A stretch of 64,000 bases of DNA from Comamonadaceae bacterium CG12_big_fil_rev_8_21_14_0_65_59_15. Its GTDB lineage: Bacteria > Pseudomonadota > Gammaproteobacteria > Burkholderiales > Burkholderiaceae_C. The notes beneath the pieces were generated by a model. That model was not told the origin of the DNA, searched no databases, and worked only from the letters and a program-made list of their open reading frames with translations. This document shows positions 1 through 7,466 of the stretch, piece by piece. The position numbers were made by a program, and so were the translations under genes. The stretch spans positions 155,601 to 219,600 of the forward strand of contig PCUV01000049.1 in the NCBI GenBank assembly GCA_002786915.1, given 5' to 3'. The stretch's first letter is position 1. Each line of letters opens with the position of its first letter.

Positions 1-479
1 CGAATCACCTCCGTTATTTGTTCCACACCGGCCTGCGCCAACCACTGCGCCACACTGTCACCGCGCGTGGTGTCCATGCGCATGTCCAGCGGGCCGTTCT
101 GCCTGAAGCTAAAGCCGCGCGCCGGGTTGTCCACTTGCGGCGAGCTGATGCCCAGGTCCATCAGCACCCCCGACACACTGGCCGCAGGCAAGTCACCCAG
201 GTGGCGAAAGCCCAGGTGACGAATGGAAAAACGCGGGTCTGTGATGTCTGCTGCCGCACACAGCGCCTCCGGGTCCTTGTCAAAGGCGATGACACAAGCG
301 CGCTCTGGCAGCCGTGACAGCAGCAGGCGGCTGTGCCCCCCGCGACCAAACGTGGCATCGACAAACACCGGATCAACGTCGCCTGAGTGCGGCAGCGCGC
401 CAAGCAAAGCGTCAACCGCCTCACCCAATAGCACCGTGGTGTGTGTCCATGAGCTTTGCACTGCTACGGGCTTGTCCAT
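1..479 (-). CDS. rsmH: 16S rRNA (cytosine1402-N4)-methyltransferase RsmH, N-terminal part
   Basis: Only the first ~160 codons lie in the window; the gene runs off the left edge. Translating the minus strand gives [14 protein letters not shown], then [14 protein letters not shown] (the SAM-binding motif), AFDKDPEAL and [11 protein letters not shown], all characteristic of RsmH (MraW), which methylates C1402 in the 30S decoding centre. I chose the ATG at 479 ([16 protein letters not shown]); an in-frame ATG at 494 and a GTG a few codons downstream are alternatives, and none has a strong ribosome binding site. It follows mraZ on the same strand, the usual start of the dcw cell-division cluster. 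It is absent from the ORF track because its stop is outside the window. Confidence 0.93.
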   Translation of the reverse strand, partial: MDKPVAVQSSWTHTTVLLGEAVDALLGALPHSGDVDPVFVDATFGRGGHSRLLLSRLPERACVIAFDKDPEALCAAADITDPRFSIRHLGFRHLGDLPAASVSGVLMDLGISSPQVDNPARGFSFRQNGPLDMRMDTTRGDSVAQWLAQAGVEQITEVI

Positions 480-523
480 GAATAAACTGTGCATTTGACC
501 GCCGGAGTTGGGATGCAATGCTA

Positions 524-594
524 GGCGCGAAGCGCGCCGTGCAGCTCTGCTGCACAAGCGATTTGCAACAACGCAGTGCGCCCAAATCGGGCGC
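524..594. repeat. Three consecutive perfect hairpins between mraZ and rsmH
   Basis: The ~150-nt gap between mraZ and rsmH holds three perfect stem-loops: GGCGCG-AAG-CGCGCC (524-538), GTGCAG-CTCTG-CTGCAC (539-555) and GCGCCC-AAATC-GGGCGC (578-594). No U-tract follows, so they do not look like ordinary terminators. They would lie in the mraZ-rsmH mRNA and could act as a processing or attenuation region, or be a dispersed palindromic repeat. Confidence 0.55.
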
Positions 595-632
595 CACAAA
601 TGGATAGGTTGTTCGTGGACAAGCCCTCACCT

Positions 633-1070
633 TCAGAAAGCAAAGTCTTTGAAAACATCGGGCATTTCGCCCTGCATGGCCTGCGCTTCCTGCGCGTCGT
701 AGCTGGCCTTGTCCCACAGCTCGAAATAGCTCCCCATGCCCAGCAACACCGCTTCTTTGGTCAGACCGGCGGCAGCACGCAGCTCGGGCGACACCAGCAC
801 CCGGCCGGTAGCGTCCATCTCGACGTCCATGGCGTTGCCCAGAAAGATGCGCTTCCACCACTGCGCCGACATCGGCAGCGTGGCCAGGCGCTCGCGAAAC
901 TTTTCCCATTCGGGGCGGGCAAAAATCATCAGGCAACCGTGCGGGTGTTTGGTGATGGTCAACTGGCCGGACGCCGTGGCCGAGAGGACGTCACGATGCC
1001 GCGTCGGCACCGACAAGCGCCCCTTGGCATCCAGACTCAATGACGAAGCCCCTTGAAACACCGATGACAT
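633..1070 (-). CDS. mraZ: Transcriptional regulator MraZ
   Basis: A 145-aa protein with two SpoVT/AbrB-like half domains, each with the family motif: [16 protein letters not shown] near residue 10-25 and [19 protein letters not shown] in the second half. MraZ is a ring-forming DNA-binding protein that represses its own dcw operon. The start is [14 protein letters not shown] at 1070, preceded by CAAGG; the longer ORF in the track begins in the upstream regulatory region and is not supported. It is first in the operon, followed by rsmH. A four-unit direct repeat upstream is the likely autoregulatory box. Confidence 0.95.
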   Translation of the reverse strand: MSSVFQGASSLSLDAKGRLSVPTRHRDVLSATASGQLTITKHPHGCLMIFARPEWEKFRERLATLPMSAQWWKRIFLGNAMDVEMDATGRVLVSPELRAAAGLTKEAVLLGMGSYFELWDKASYDAQEAQAMQGEMPDVFKDFAF

Positions 1071-1105
1071 CCTTGGTTTGTTGCGTAGGCTTGAGCAGCC
1101 TAAAA

Positions 1106-1142
1106 AAGCACTTCTCACCACAAAATTGCACTTTTTTGCACT
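1106..1142 (-). promoter_or_regulatory. MraZ box: four direct repeats at exact 10-bp spacing
   Basis: On the minus strand the units AGTGCAAAAA, AGTGCAATTT, TGTGGTGAGA and AGTGCTTTTT follow each other with exactly 10-bp periodicity, 36 to 70 nt upstream of the mraZ start. MraZ is known to bind several direct repeats one helical turn apart upstream of mraZ. A possible promoter just upstream (TTGCGT, 16 nt, TACAGT) would place the repeats near the transcription start, fitting repression. Confidence 0.7.
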
Positions 1143-1171
1143 GTAACAGCAAATTTGGGCCACGCAAGCCC

Positions 1172-1494
1172 TTTTGGTACAAATTTTTACAATGAAATCA
1201 ACGACTTAGGAACGATTTTGGAGGTATTTTTAAGCCAAAAATCGTTCTAAATGAAGCACTTAGAGAGTGCTCTGAAAGTGATGGTTGAAGATTTTTGGTG
1301 GCAACAGCTCAACGCCTGCCCCGACAGAAAACCTCGACCCACGGCAGGGTGCCCGGGTCAGGCGCTGGCAGTTTTTGGGCTAAAAAAGGCTCTAACCCTT
1401 GTTATTAAAGCGCAAGACGCTATCAAAAGAGGTGCGAATTTCAGCTATTTGACCGGACAAATTCCAACTGCATCGTCCGGCCAATACAGCCCGT
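1172..1494. other. Intergenic remnant containing a copy of the AT-rich dispersed repeat
   Basis: I see no gene here. Positions ~1385-1487 match ~2464-2583 in direct orientation, through the shared stretches TATTAAAGCGCAA, GCTATCAAAA, TTCAGCTATTTG and CCAATACAGCC. This pair of direct repeats flanks the toxin-antitoxin module at 1589-2297. The first part of each repeat belongs to the AT-rich element that recurs throughout the window. Confidence 0.6.
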
Positions 1495-1570
1495 GCCTAT
1501 CTCAACGCGAGCGTTTCAACGGTACAGAAATGGGAAAACGGCGATAAAAAGCCCAGTGGGGCGGCGCTGC
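1495..1570 (+). pseudogene. Fragment of a HigA-like antitoxin gene
   Basis: These ~76 bases translate as AYLNASVSTVQKWENGDKKP followed by SGAAL. They are almost identical in DNA to positions 3066-3141 inside the intact antitoxin gene at 2884-3186. The fragment holds only the recognition helix and turn of the helix-turn-helix domain, has no start codon, and runs into unrelated sequence after AAL. It directly follows the direct repeat at 1385-1487, so it is a leftover of a duplication or recombination within this toxin-antitoxin patch. Confidence 0.75.
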
Positions 1571-1588
1571 TTTCCGAACCCGCTACAG

Positions 1589-1921
1589 CTACACCAAAAG
1601 TGCCTCGACTCCTTTGGCCTCGACCATTTGCAATAACTTTGCCGAGGTCCCGCTGGGGCGCTTGTTGGCAGCGGGCGACTCCCATTTCTGCACTGTTGAC
1701 ACGCTCACATTGAGCATCGTTGCGAAAACCGCTTGGCTGGCTTTCACAATCGTTGTGCGGATGGCCATGACGCGCTCTGGTGTGTAGGCCGGGGGCACTT
1801 CGCAAAGCGCCCGGATGCGCGCCATGTCTGTTTTAGACATGACACCGTAGCTGCTCATGTCTGCCGCTGTATCCAGCAGTTCCTGGAGCATGCGCGCTTC
1901 GTCACTGGTTTTTTTGGACAT
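1589..1921 (-). CDS. HigA-like helix-turn-helix antitoxin
   Basis: A 110-aa DNA-binding protein with an Xre-type helix-turn-helix in its second half (KASQAVFATMLNVSVSTVQKWE), the form found in antitoxins paired with RelE/HigB-like toxins. It would neutralise the toxin by direct binding and repress the operon. It lies downstream of the toxin and overlaps it by 20 nt, the toxin-first order of higBA systems. It is related to, but clearly divergent from, the antitoxin at 2884-3186 (WESPAANKRPSG against WENGDKKPSG), so it is not a recent copy. The family is clear; the exact subfamily is not. Confidence 0.85.
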   Translation of the reverse strand: MSKKTSDEARMLQELLDTAADMSSYGVMSKTDMARIRALCEVPPAYTPERVMAIRTTIVKASQAVFATMLNVSVSTVQKWESPAANKRPSGTSAKLLQMVEAKGVEALLV

Positions 1922-2297
1922 GGCATATTTCCTTTAAGAATCCGTCGAATTTCATTTCATCAATTTTTGACAGGGATTGAACTTGCAAATTGGCACCGAT
2001 CAGTTTGACCGCTTCCACAGCAGCATCAGAGAAGTCAGTGCCTGGTGAGCTCTTTTCTCTGCCGAGCAAAAAGAAAATCGCCGCCGCATGTTGTTTGGCG
2101 ACCAATGTTCTTGTTCCACCACTTTTCCCCATCCCTGGCATCGCGACCCGCTTCTTGCAAATGCCGCCACCCAAGTCCGCCTCAAACAAGCCTTGCTCTA
2201 TTTCCCGTGCAGCCCGGCACAATACGTCGTCACCCAGTAATTTCTTTGCCCACCGGTCAAAGGTCTTTGTCTTGAAAACACGTTTTTGATCCGTCAT
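1902..2297 (-). CDS. RelE/HigB-like toxin (DUF1044-type)
   Basis: A 131-aa protein starting MTDQKRVFKTKTFDRWAKKL. It has the pattern of the RelE-like killer family described by PF06296: basic N-terminus, DLGGGICKKRVAMPGMGKSGG loop, then AAAIFFLLGREKSSPGTDFSD. Members are usually ribosome-dependent mRNA interferases. It is the first gene of the pair and appears intact. Only about ten bases separate the candidate -10 box (TGCTATAGT on the minus strand) from the ATG, so the transcript may be leaderless. It is flanked on both sides by repeat copies, consistent with an acquired module. Confidence 0.82.
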   Translation of the reverse strand: MTDQKRVFKTKTFDRWAKKLLGDDVLCRAAREIEQGLFEADLGGGICKKRVAMPGMGKSGGTRTLVAKQHAAAIFFLLGREKSSPGTDFSDAAVEAVKLIGANLQVQSLSKIDEMKFDGFLKEICHVQKNQ

Positions 2298-2305
2298 AGG
2301 GCTAA

Positions 2306-2327
2306 ACTATAGCACATATTACTATAG
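2306..2327 (-). promoter_or_regulatory. Putative operator/promoter of the RelE/HigA-like pair
   Basis: Two CTATAG hexamers (2307-2312 and 2322-2327) are spaced 15 bp apart directly upstream of the toxin start. The proximal one forms TGCTATAGT on the minus strand, an extended -10 motif, so antitoxin binding here would block transcription. No convincing -35 box is seen. Confidence 0.45.
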
Positions 2328-2674
2328 AAAAAAGGCTGTTGATCAAAAACTGCCATCATGTGCGGTAGCAGCCCCAGCGGCAGCATCGGAGCCGAATTGG
2401 GAAACCCGCAAGCGGACTGTCGTGACTGACAGCAATGGGTCTTTATGCATAGCTATACATAAGGGTCTAAAACAGGCTTCAGCCCTTGCTATTAAAGCGC
2501 AATATGCTATCAAAAACGGTGTGCATTTCAGCTATTTGGACGGACAATTTCCAACTGAATCGTCTGGCCAATACAGCCAGTGATGCATACAACTCATCAA
2601 GCAGCCTTCAGATTGCTGCTGAAGATATACAGTCAGTCGATTTGTATTCATTGCACTAAGTGATACCATTAGCC
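2328..2674. other. Intergenic remnant with the second direct-repeat copy
   Basis: No gene is recognisable. Positions ~2464-2583 are the partner of the repeat at ~1385-1487. The rest is AT-rich, with stop codons in all frames that I examined. Confidence 0.5.
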
Positions 2675-2887
2675 ATGCGAGCATTCAAGACACGGACGTT
2701 TTAGCGCTGGGCCGGAGCAAAGGCCGGAGTGGTGTTTTTCCTTTTTGGATTCGAGAAGAACGACCGCAGCAACATCACGGCGAAAGAGTTGGCCCTTTAC
2801 CAGCGCTTGGCGCGTGGATTCTTGAATATGAGCGAAGTCCAGATCACGACTGCGCTGTCAGAACAAGTTTTGATGGAGGTGACATGA
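2675..2887 (+). pseudogene. RelE/HigB-like toxin with large internal deletion
   Basis: The N-terminus MRAFKTRTF is followed at once by TAG, and the C-terminal half continues downstream in another frame as GVVFFLFGFEKNDRSNITAK and then ELALYQRLARGFLNMSEVQI, ending TGA at 2887. This is the start and end of the same toxin family as 1902-2297, with the middle (~40-50 codons) deleted and the frame lost. The final codons overlap the antitoxin start (ATGA), the normal translational coupling of the pair. The toxin is therefore inactive. Confidence 0.85.
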
Positions 2888-3186
2888 TGAGCCGAATGAT
2901 CAGTGAATCGTTGGAGACGATGCGCGACCTCGAGCAAATCGGTGTCGTCAGCAAGCAGACCCTGCGTGATTTTGAAGCACAGGCTGTGCCGCCACCCACT
3001 TATACGGCTGAAGCAATCCGGCGCTTGCGCGAGCACTTTCATGTTAGTCAATCCGTATTTGCGGCCTATCTCAACGCCAGCGTTTCAACCGTACAGAAAT
3101 GGGAAAACGGCGATAAAAAGCCCAGTGGGGCGGCGCTGCGTTTGCTTTCGATCATCGAGCGGCGCGGGTTGGAAGTCTTGGTCTGA
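2884..3186 (+). CDS. HigA-like antitoxin, orphaned by toxin decay
   Basis: A 100-aa protein starting MMSRMISESLETMRDLEQIG with an Xre-type helix-turn-helix (VSQSVFAAYLNASVSTVQKW). A good ribosome binding site, GGAGG, lies about 7 nt before the ATG inside the end of the broken toxin gene. The open reading frame is intact although the toxin is deleted, so it may persist as an autoregulator or as an anti-addiction factor against related toxins. The identical core in the fragment at 1495-1570 indicates a recent partial duplication. Confidence 0.85.
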   Translation: MMSRMISESLETMRDLEQIGVVSKQTLRDFEAQAVPPPTYTAEAIRRLREHFHVSQSVFAAYLNASVSTVQKWENGDKKPSGAALRLLSIIERRGLEVLV

Positions 3187-3494
3187 AGATACTTTGACAC
3201 CATCAAGTAACACGCCCCTTGGGTAGCCGCTTGGCATTGGGTCATTGAAAGTGCGTACAGCCGCCCGTTCCAGCGCAATGTTGGCCACCCGTTACTTTGC
3301 GACAGTTTTCGCAAAAAAGTCAACCAAAAATCTACGTCAGCAATGGAGAAAATCGTAGTTCGGCAATGCAGCGTCTGCGGTCCTACGGAAGTTCAAATTG
3401 CCCGCCCGGAACCTGTCATTGGTACCAGTAGCCTTGGATTAAGAGTTTCACGGGCATTCCATTCGAGCTGTTGTTTGAGGTGGCAACCTCCGAT
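3187..3494. other. Intergenic region without recognisable gene
   Basis: The ORFs listed here on either strand look like chance frames. I found no promoter, hairpin or known repeat that I would defend. Part of 3200-3330 may be the remnant of a lost gene, but I could not assign it. Confidence 0.3.
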
Positions 3495-4264
3495 TTAGCG
3501 GAATTTGTCCCGCGTCTTGTGGTGGAAGTAGACGGCCAGCAGAACGAAGGCCAGCATGAAGCCGCCAAGGGCCATCGCGTCCACGCCAACCGTCCAATAG
3601 GCCTTCTCGCCAAAGCCGATCCGCACCAGATCGGCGCAGTAGGACAGCGGAGAGAACGGCGAGAGCCATTGGCCCCAGTTCGGCATGTCCGCATGCGGAA
3701 TGAAAACGCCGCTGACGAACATCAGCGGCAAGCGCACCAGATTCGAGAGCATCATGACCTGCGAGGGGCCTTCTGTGGCGGGGGCCGACAGCACCACACC
3801 CAACCCAGAGAAGGCCAACGCGCCCAATACAAGGCCACAGACCAGCGCGAAGGGATTTGAAACCACGGCAGAGGTAAACGCCACAGAGCCTGTCAGCGGG
3901 ACGAGCGACAAAAGCACGCCGAACAGTCCGCCAGACAACACATCACCGCCAACAATGGCAGGCAGGCCCGCCGGGGATGTGACAAGCCGCTCATAGGTGC
4001 GCGCCTGGCGCTCCCAGGGCGTCACCAATGGCCCCACCGCCGACGCCGTGAAAAACAACGCCATGGCCACGATGCCGGGCACCATCACAGCTACGGGAGC
4101 GTTATGTCCCGCAGCGAACGACAAATAGAAAAAAACGGGAACACCACACCAAAGGTCAGAACGGGCGGCTTCATGTAATAGACCATCGCGTTCTTCTTGG
4201 CGATGACCAACACCTCCCGCAGTTGCCAGCGAAGTTCGGAGAGCGCGCTAATGCTTGGCAACAT
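3495..4264 (-). pseudogene. ABC-2 type permease, split by one frameshift in a poly-T run
   Basis: The gene starts at MLPSISALSELRWQLREVLV (ATG at 4264, AGGAGG upstream) and reads to VVFPFF. The frame then changes at a run of seven T (plus-strand AAAAAAA near 4129-4135) and continues as SFAAGHNAPVAVMVPGIVAM to a stop at 3495. Adding one T restores a continuous ~256-aa protein with about six membrane segments, normal for an ABC-2 exporter permease. The start overlaps the end of the ATPase gene, so the two form one exporter. The lesion may be a true mutation, homopolymer slippage (phase variation) or a sequencing error. Confidence 0.8.
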
Positions 4265-5228
4265 CGCTGCCTCCTGCGGTGATGGAAAGAAACACCTCTT
4301 CAAGCGTCGGCGCGCGCGTGTTCAGGCTGTCAATGGACAGGCCCAAGGCTGTGGCCTTGGTCGCAATTTCTTGGGCGACGCGTCCGGGCTCGGAATCAAA
4401 CACCTGAAACCCGTGGGTGCCCATGACGACCTTGCCCCGATTTTGCGGGAGCACATCGTCAGGCGTGACACCGGTCTGCGCAAAAAGAACCTCGACCGAG
4501 CGCAGCGACGAAACGCGGCCTCGCAGAGCGGCGGGTGTGTCGATGGCGGCCAGCTTGCCCTGGTTGATGATGGCAACCCGATGACAAAGGTGGTCCGCCT
4601 CGTCCATGTTGTGGGTCGTGATGAAGACCGTCATGCCTCGCTCGCGGTTCATCCTCTGGATCACCTCGCGAATCATGTGCGAGCTGGCCACGTCGAGGCC
4701 GCTCGTGGGTTCATCGAGAAAAAGAACCTGCGGATCACTCACCAACGCCATGCACAGCATCAGCCTTTGGCGCAACCCTTTGGAAAGGTCGCGCCCTTTG
4801 TTTGCCTTGCGCGGCAGCAGGTCGAAGATGCCCAGCAACTCGTCTGCGCGGGACAGTCGCCGCGCCTTGGGCACGCCGTGCAACTCCGCCATCAGCAAGA
4901 TGTTTTGCAGCACTGTCAAATCGGCATACACGTTGGCTTCCTCGGGGACCACTCCAATGAGGCACCGTGCTGCCGATGGATGCTTGGCGACATCCAGCCC
5001 AGCGATGCAGGCCCGGCCACTGGTTGGCCGCACGAATCCCGTCAGCATGCGAGCCGTCGTGCTCTTGCCCGCGCCATTGGGGCCGAGGAAGCCAAAGACT
5101 TCGCCTTGGCCCACCTCGAAGCTCACATGTTCGACTGCAATGCGTTCGCCAAAGGCGCGCGTGAGCCCTTGTGCGACGATGGCTTGGGCTTGTATCGAAG
5201 GGGCCGGTTGCGCGTTTTGGGATATCAA
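4248..5228 (-). CDS. ABC transporter ATP-binding protein (ABC-2 exporter type)
   Basis: A 326-aa ATPase with Walker A GPNGAGKST near residue 50, Q-loop region, signature DLSKGLRQR, Walker B QVLFLDEP and the H-loop in TTHNMDEADHLCH. The ~100-residue C-terminal extension is typical of NatA/CcmA-like and multidrug-type exporters. The only in-frame start compatible with the alignment is TTG at 5228, with GAGAAG upstream. It is third in a same-strand operon (DUF4395, thioredoxin-like, ATPase, permease) with short gaps. The substrate cannot be deduced. Confidence 0.93.
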   Translation of the reverse strand: MISQNAQPAPSIQAQAIVAQGLTRAFGERIAVEHVSFEVGQGEVFGFLGPNGAGKSTTARMLTGFVRPTSGRACIAGLDVAKHPSAARCLIGVVPEEANVYADLTVLQNILLMAELHGVPKARRLSRADELLGIFDLLPRKANKGRDLSKGLRQRLMLCMALVSDPQVLFLDEPTSGLDVASSHMIREVIQRMNRERGMTVFITTHNMDEADHLCHRVAIINQGKLAAIDTPAALRGRVSSLRSVEVLFAQTGVTPDDVLPQNRGKVVMGTHGFQVFDSEPGRVAQEIATKATALGLSIDSLNTRAPTLEEVFLSITAGGSDVAKH

Positions 5229-5258
5229 GCGCTTCTCAGTGTGTTCGAACCTCGGCTG

Positions 5259-5657
5259 TCAACGGGCAGCCGATATGACCCCTTTGGCGTCATCAATGGT
5301 CCATGAACCCTTCATGTTGGGTGCGGCGGGAAAGCTTTTGAGCTCAATGGCCGCGCCATCTTTGCGAGCAAAGGCATATTTGCCATCCACCAAGATCAGA
5401 ATGGGCGCATGGCCAGTCACACCCACAGCGGCGGCGCGCTTTTCGCCAGCAGGCGTATCCATGTCGATTTCAACCACGCGCGCGTGCTTGCCTTGACTGG
5501 CCAGCCAATCGCGCAGAGGCTTCAAGGCCGACTGCACGGGCGGGTGGGCGAATGCGATGATTTCCACGACGGGTTGCGCGGCCCACGCGGCTCCCATGGA
5601 CAAAAGCAAAGCGGCGGCGGATGCGCTGCTGATCATGGTTCGGCGATTGAGGCTCAT
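5259..5657 (-). CDS. Exported thioredoxin-fold protein lacking CxxC
   Basis: A 132-aa protein. The N-terminus SLNRRTMISSASAAALLLSM with AWAAQ is a Tat-like signal peptide (twin Arg, hydrophobic stretch, AxA site). The mature part has a thioredoxin-like pattern: VVEIIAFAHPPVQSALKPL where a CxxC would sit, and the cis-proline segment GHAPILILVDGKYAF. No cysteine remains at the active site, so it is probably not a disulfide oxidoreductase and may be a binding or chaperone module. The start at 5657 has AGAAGGAAT upstream. It is second in the operon, between DUF4395 and the ABC ATPase. Confidence 0.75.
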   Translation of the reverse strand: MSLNRRTMISSASAAALLLSMGAAWAAQPVVEIIAFAHPPVQSALKPLRDWLASQGKHARVVEIDMDTPAGEKRAAAVGVTGHAPILILVDGKYAFARKDGAAIELKSFPAAPNMKGSWTIDDAKGVISAAR

Positions 5658-5707
5658 ATTTGGATTCCTTCTGATGTGTTGGTTGGGCGCGCTACAAAGG
5701 GACGCGA

Positions 5708-6466
5708 TCACTTGCAGTTGTTGTGCAGCTTCCACTTCTCTTCGTGTCCAAGCGCTTTGGCAAAGTCGGGTACCTTGCAGCGCTCGGCTTCGGCGGGATC
5801 GATGGGCGCTGCTGGCTGGACGGCGACAGGTGGCTCAAACTCGGCGGCGCGCTTGGGAGCCGTGCTGTAAACCCACTGCGCAATGGCTCCGACCGCCACG
5901 GCGAACGCGATGACAATGGCCGTTTGTGCAAGAGACGTAGACGATGCTTGGCTTACAGGCATCTCACACACACCACCGGGACAGAGCTGAGCTTTTTCCT
6001 TGTTGAAGAGGTTGTAAATCTTGCAGCCAATGCAGATGCCAAACGCCGACTCAAAAAATAGCAGGGTCAAGCACATCGAGCACACGATCAAGTTGATCGG
6101 CCCGATGACATTGTTGAGCACCACCAGATAGAGCATGGTGGCCGCCAGCACGAATCCGATGGCCCATGCGAATCTCTTTTGCGGCGCGCCGCTCCATTCC
6201 GGCTGCTGCTTGCGCACCATCCACTGCCCCAAAATCATGATCGGCGCAAAGCGTGGATTCACAAAGATTCGGATAGTGAACTCGATCAAAAAACTGACCA
6301 CGAACACCCGTGTGGGCTGAAAGTTGCCGGTGAGCCACGCATTCATGAAGACGATCAGCGCCAAGAAAAACAATATCCCCGCCGCGGCGCGAACCGCCCG
6401 CTCGTTGAGGACGGGAATCTGGTATTCGGGGCGCATTTCACCGAATTGAAGAATGGCATTGGACAT
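5708..6466 (-). CDS. DUF4395 family integral membrane protein
   Basis: A 252-aa protein starting MSNAILQFGEMRPEYQIPVL. It has four to five hydrophobic segments and the DUF4395 pattern (RFAPIMILGQWMVRKQQPEW; SAFGICIGCKIYNLF). A cysteine-rich stretch, CIGC followed by CPGGVC, lies after the fourth helix and could bind metal. A further membrane segment and a ~60-aa proline/alanine-rich tail follow. Function is unknown. It is the first gene of the operon read away from the Crp/Fnr regulator, directly downstream of two FNR-like palindromes. Confidence 0.85.
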   Translation of the reverse strand: MSNAILQFGEMRPEYQIPVLNERAVRAAAGILFFLALIVFMNAWLTGNFQPTRVFVVSFLIEFTIRIFVNPRFAPIMILGQWMVRKQQPEWSGAPQKRFAWAIGFVLAATMLYLVVLNNVIGPINLIVCSMCLTLLFFESAFGICIGCKIYNLFNKEKAQLCPGGVCEMPVSQASSTSLAQTAIVIAFAVAVGAIAQWVYSTAPKRAAEFEPPVAVQPAAPIDPAEAERCKVPDFAKALGHEEKWKLHNNCK

Positions 6467-6507
6467 AGGAATCTCACATGAATCGTTGTGCAGAGTATTG
6501 CTCACGA

Positions 6508-6535
6508 ATGATAAATATCATATGATTAAAATCAT
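6508..6535. promoter_or_regulatory. Two abutting FNR-like palindromes
   Basis: ATGATAAATATCAT (6508-6521) and ATGATTAAAATCAT (6522-6535) are perfect 6+2+6 palindromes with no base between them. Both fit TGAT-N4-ATCA, the core of the Fnr-family box TTGAT-N4-ATCAA. They sit between the divergent DUF4395 operon (start 6466) and the Crp/Fnr regulator gene (start 6554), so the regulator probably controls both directions. Confidence 0.8.
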
Positions 6536-6553
6536 ACGAACTGAGATTTACCC

Positions 6554-7171
6554 ATGTTTGCAGATGCCCTTGAAGAACTTCACCAACTGCTGCCGAAGAG
6601 TTTGATTTCCTCCTGCGAGGAGGTTGAGCTAACCAAGGGGACTTGCCTGTTCAAGGCGGGTGACAAGCCCGAGCGCATGTTTTTCGTGGTCAGCGGCGAA
6701 GTGGTCTTGGAGCGGCCCGGACTGCAAGGCTCTTCCGTCATATTGCAGCGCACGCGCAGGGGCTTCGTGAGCGAGGCGAGCCTTAAATCCGCGAAATACC
6801 ACTGCCACGGCCAGGTGGTGGCCAACGCCAAGATTGTTCAGATTCCAATTCGCAAGGTCCGCGACGCAATGGACTGCGATCCGGCCTTTGCGGGGCGCTG
6901 GATTGGCATGCTCAATAAGGAGGTTAAACGCCTGCGCCTCCAATGTGAGCGGCTATCTCTCACCAAGGTGCAGGACCGCTTCGTCCACCTGCTGGAGACC
7001 GAGGGCGTTGACGGTCACTACCCCATCGGGGCAGGCCTCAAGTCTTTGGCGGCCGAACTAGGCGTGACCCATGAAGCGCTCTATCGGTGCGTCTATGCAA
7101 TGGAAAGGCAGGGAAGGTTACTGCGCGCAGATAACAGTTTGCTCTTGGTGTCAGGCTTGATGGATACCTGA
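6554..7171 (+). CDS. Crp/Fnr family transcriptional regulator
   Basis: A 205-aa protein with an N-terminal cyclic-nucleotide-binding-type beta barrel (ELTKGTCLFKAGDKPERMFF, then VVSGEVVLERPG), a dimerisation helix (LNKEVKRLRLQCERLSLTKV) and a C-terminal winged helix (GLKSLAAELGVTHEALYRCV). The cysteine arrangement of Fnr (three near the N-terminus plus one central) is absent. A few isolated cysteines remain (residues ~21, 30, 84, 107), so a 4Fe-4S cluster of the Fnr type is unlikely. It is divergent from the DUF4395-ABC operon and separated by two Fnr-like boxes, so it is the likely local regulator. Confidence 0.9.
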   Translation: MFADALEELHQLLPKSLISSCEEVELTKGTCLFKAGDKPERMFFVVSGEVVLERPGLQGSSVILQRTRRGFVSEASLKSAKYHCHGQVVANAKIVQIPIRKVRDAMDCDPAFAGRWIGMLNKEVKRLRLQCERLSLTKVQDRFVHLLETEGVDGHYPIGAGLKSLAAELGVTHEALYRCVYAMERQGRLLRADNSLLLVSGLMDT

Positions 7172-7466
7172 AAGATACTTGCCTGATGCGACGAACGGCC
7201 TCCGGGCGGAGTTGAACGGGAGCACCGGAAAGCTGGCCTTGGTGTGTAGCCGCTTTGGGTCTTTAAGCGACCCTCAAGCGCATGATCCAGTTCGCCAGCT
7301 TTGGCCAACTACCGCGAGACAAATTGGCTGACATCGCGAGCCCCTGATCCGGGCGACAAGGCAAAAATACGCATCTTTATTGATAGCTGCTTCTGCTTAA
7401 TAGACAAGCGCTTAGGCCTGTTCTTTTACAACATTGCCATCACCCAGACCATAGCGGCTTTGTGTC
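7172..7466. other. Intergenic region with one copy of the AT-rich dispersed repeat
   Basis: No gene is seen. Positions ~7378-7430 carry TTGATAGCTGCTTCTGCTTA, then a GCGCTTAGGCC stretch, a copy of the repeat also found inside dapF, rlmI and others. It lies between the ends of convergent genes (Crp/Fnr regulator and hslU), but no terminator with a T-tract is evident. Confidence 0.5.

Noticed and set aside
4197-5306. 369-aa plus-strand ORF
   Set aside because: It is antisense to the ABC ATPase, has low-complexity content and matches no family; a high-GC shadow frame.
6554-7171. Regulator as a true oxygen-sensing FNR
   Set aside because: The N-terminal cysteine spacing needed for the 4Fe-4S cluster is missing.
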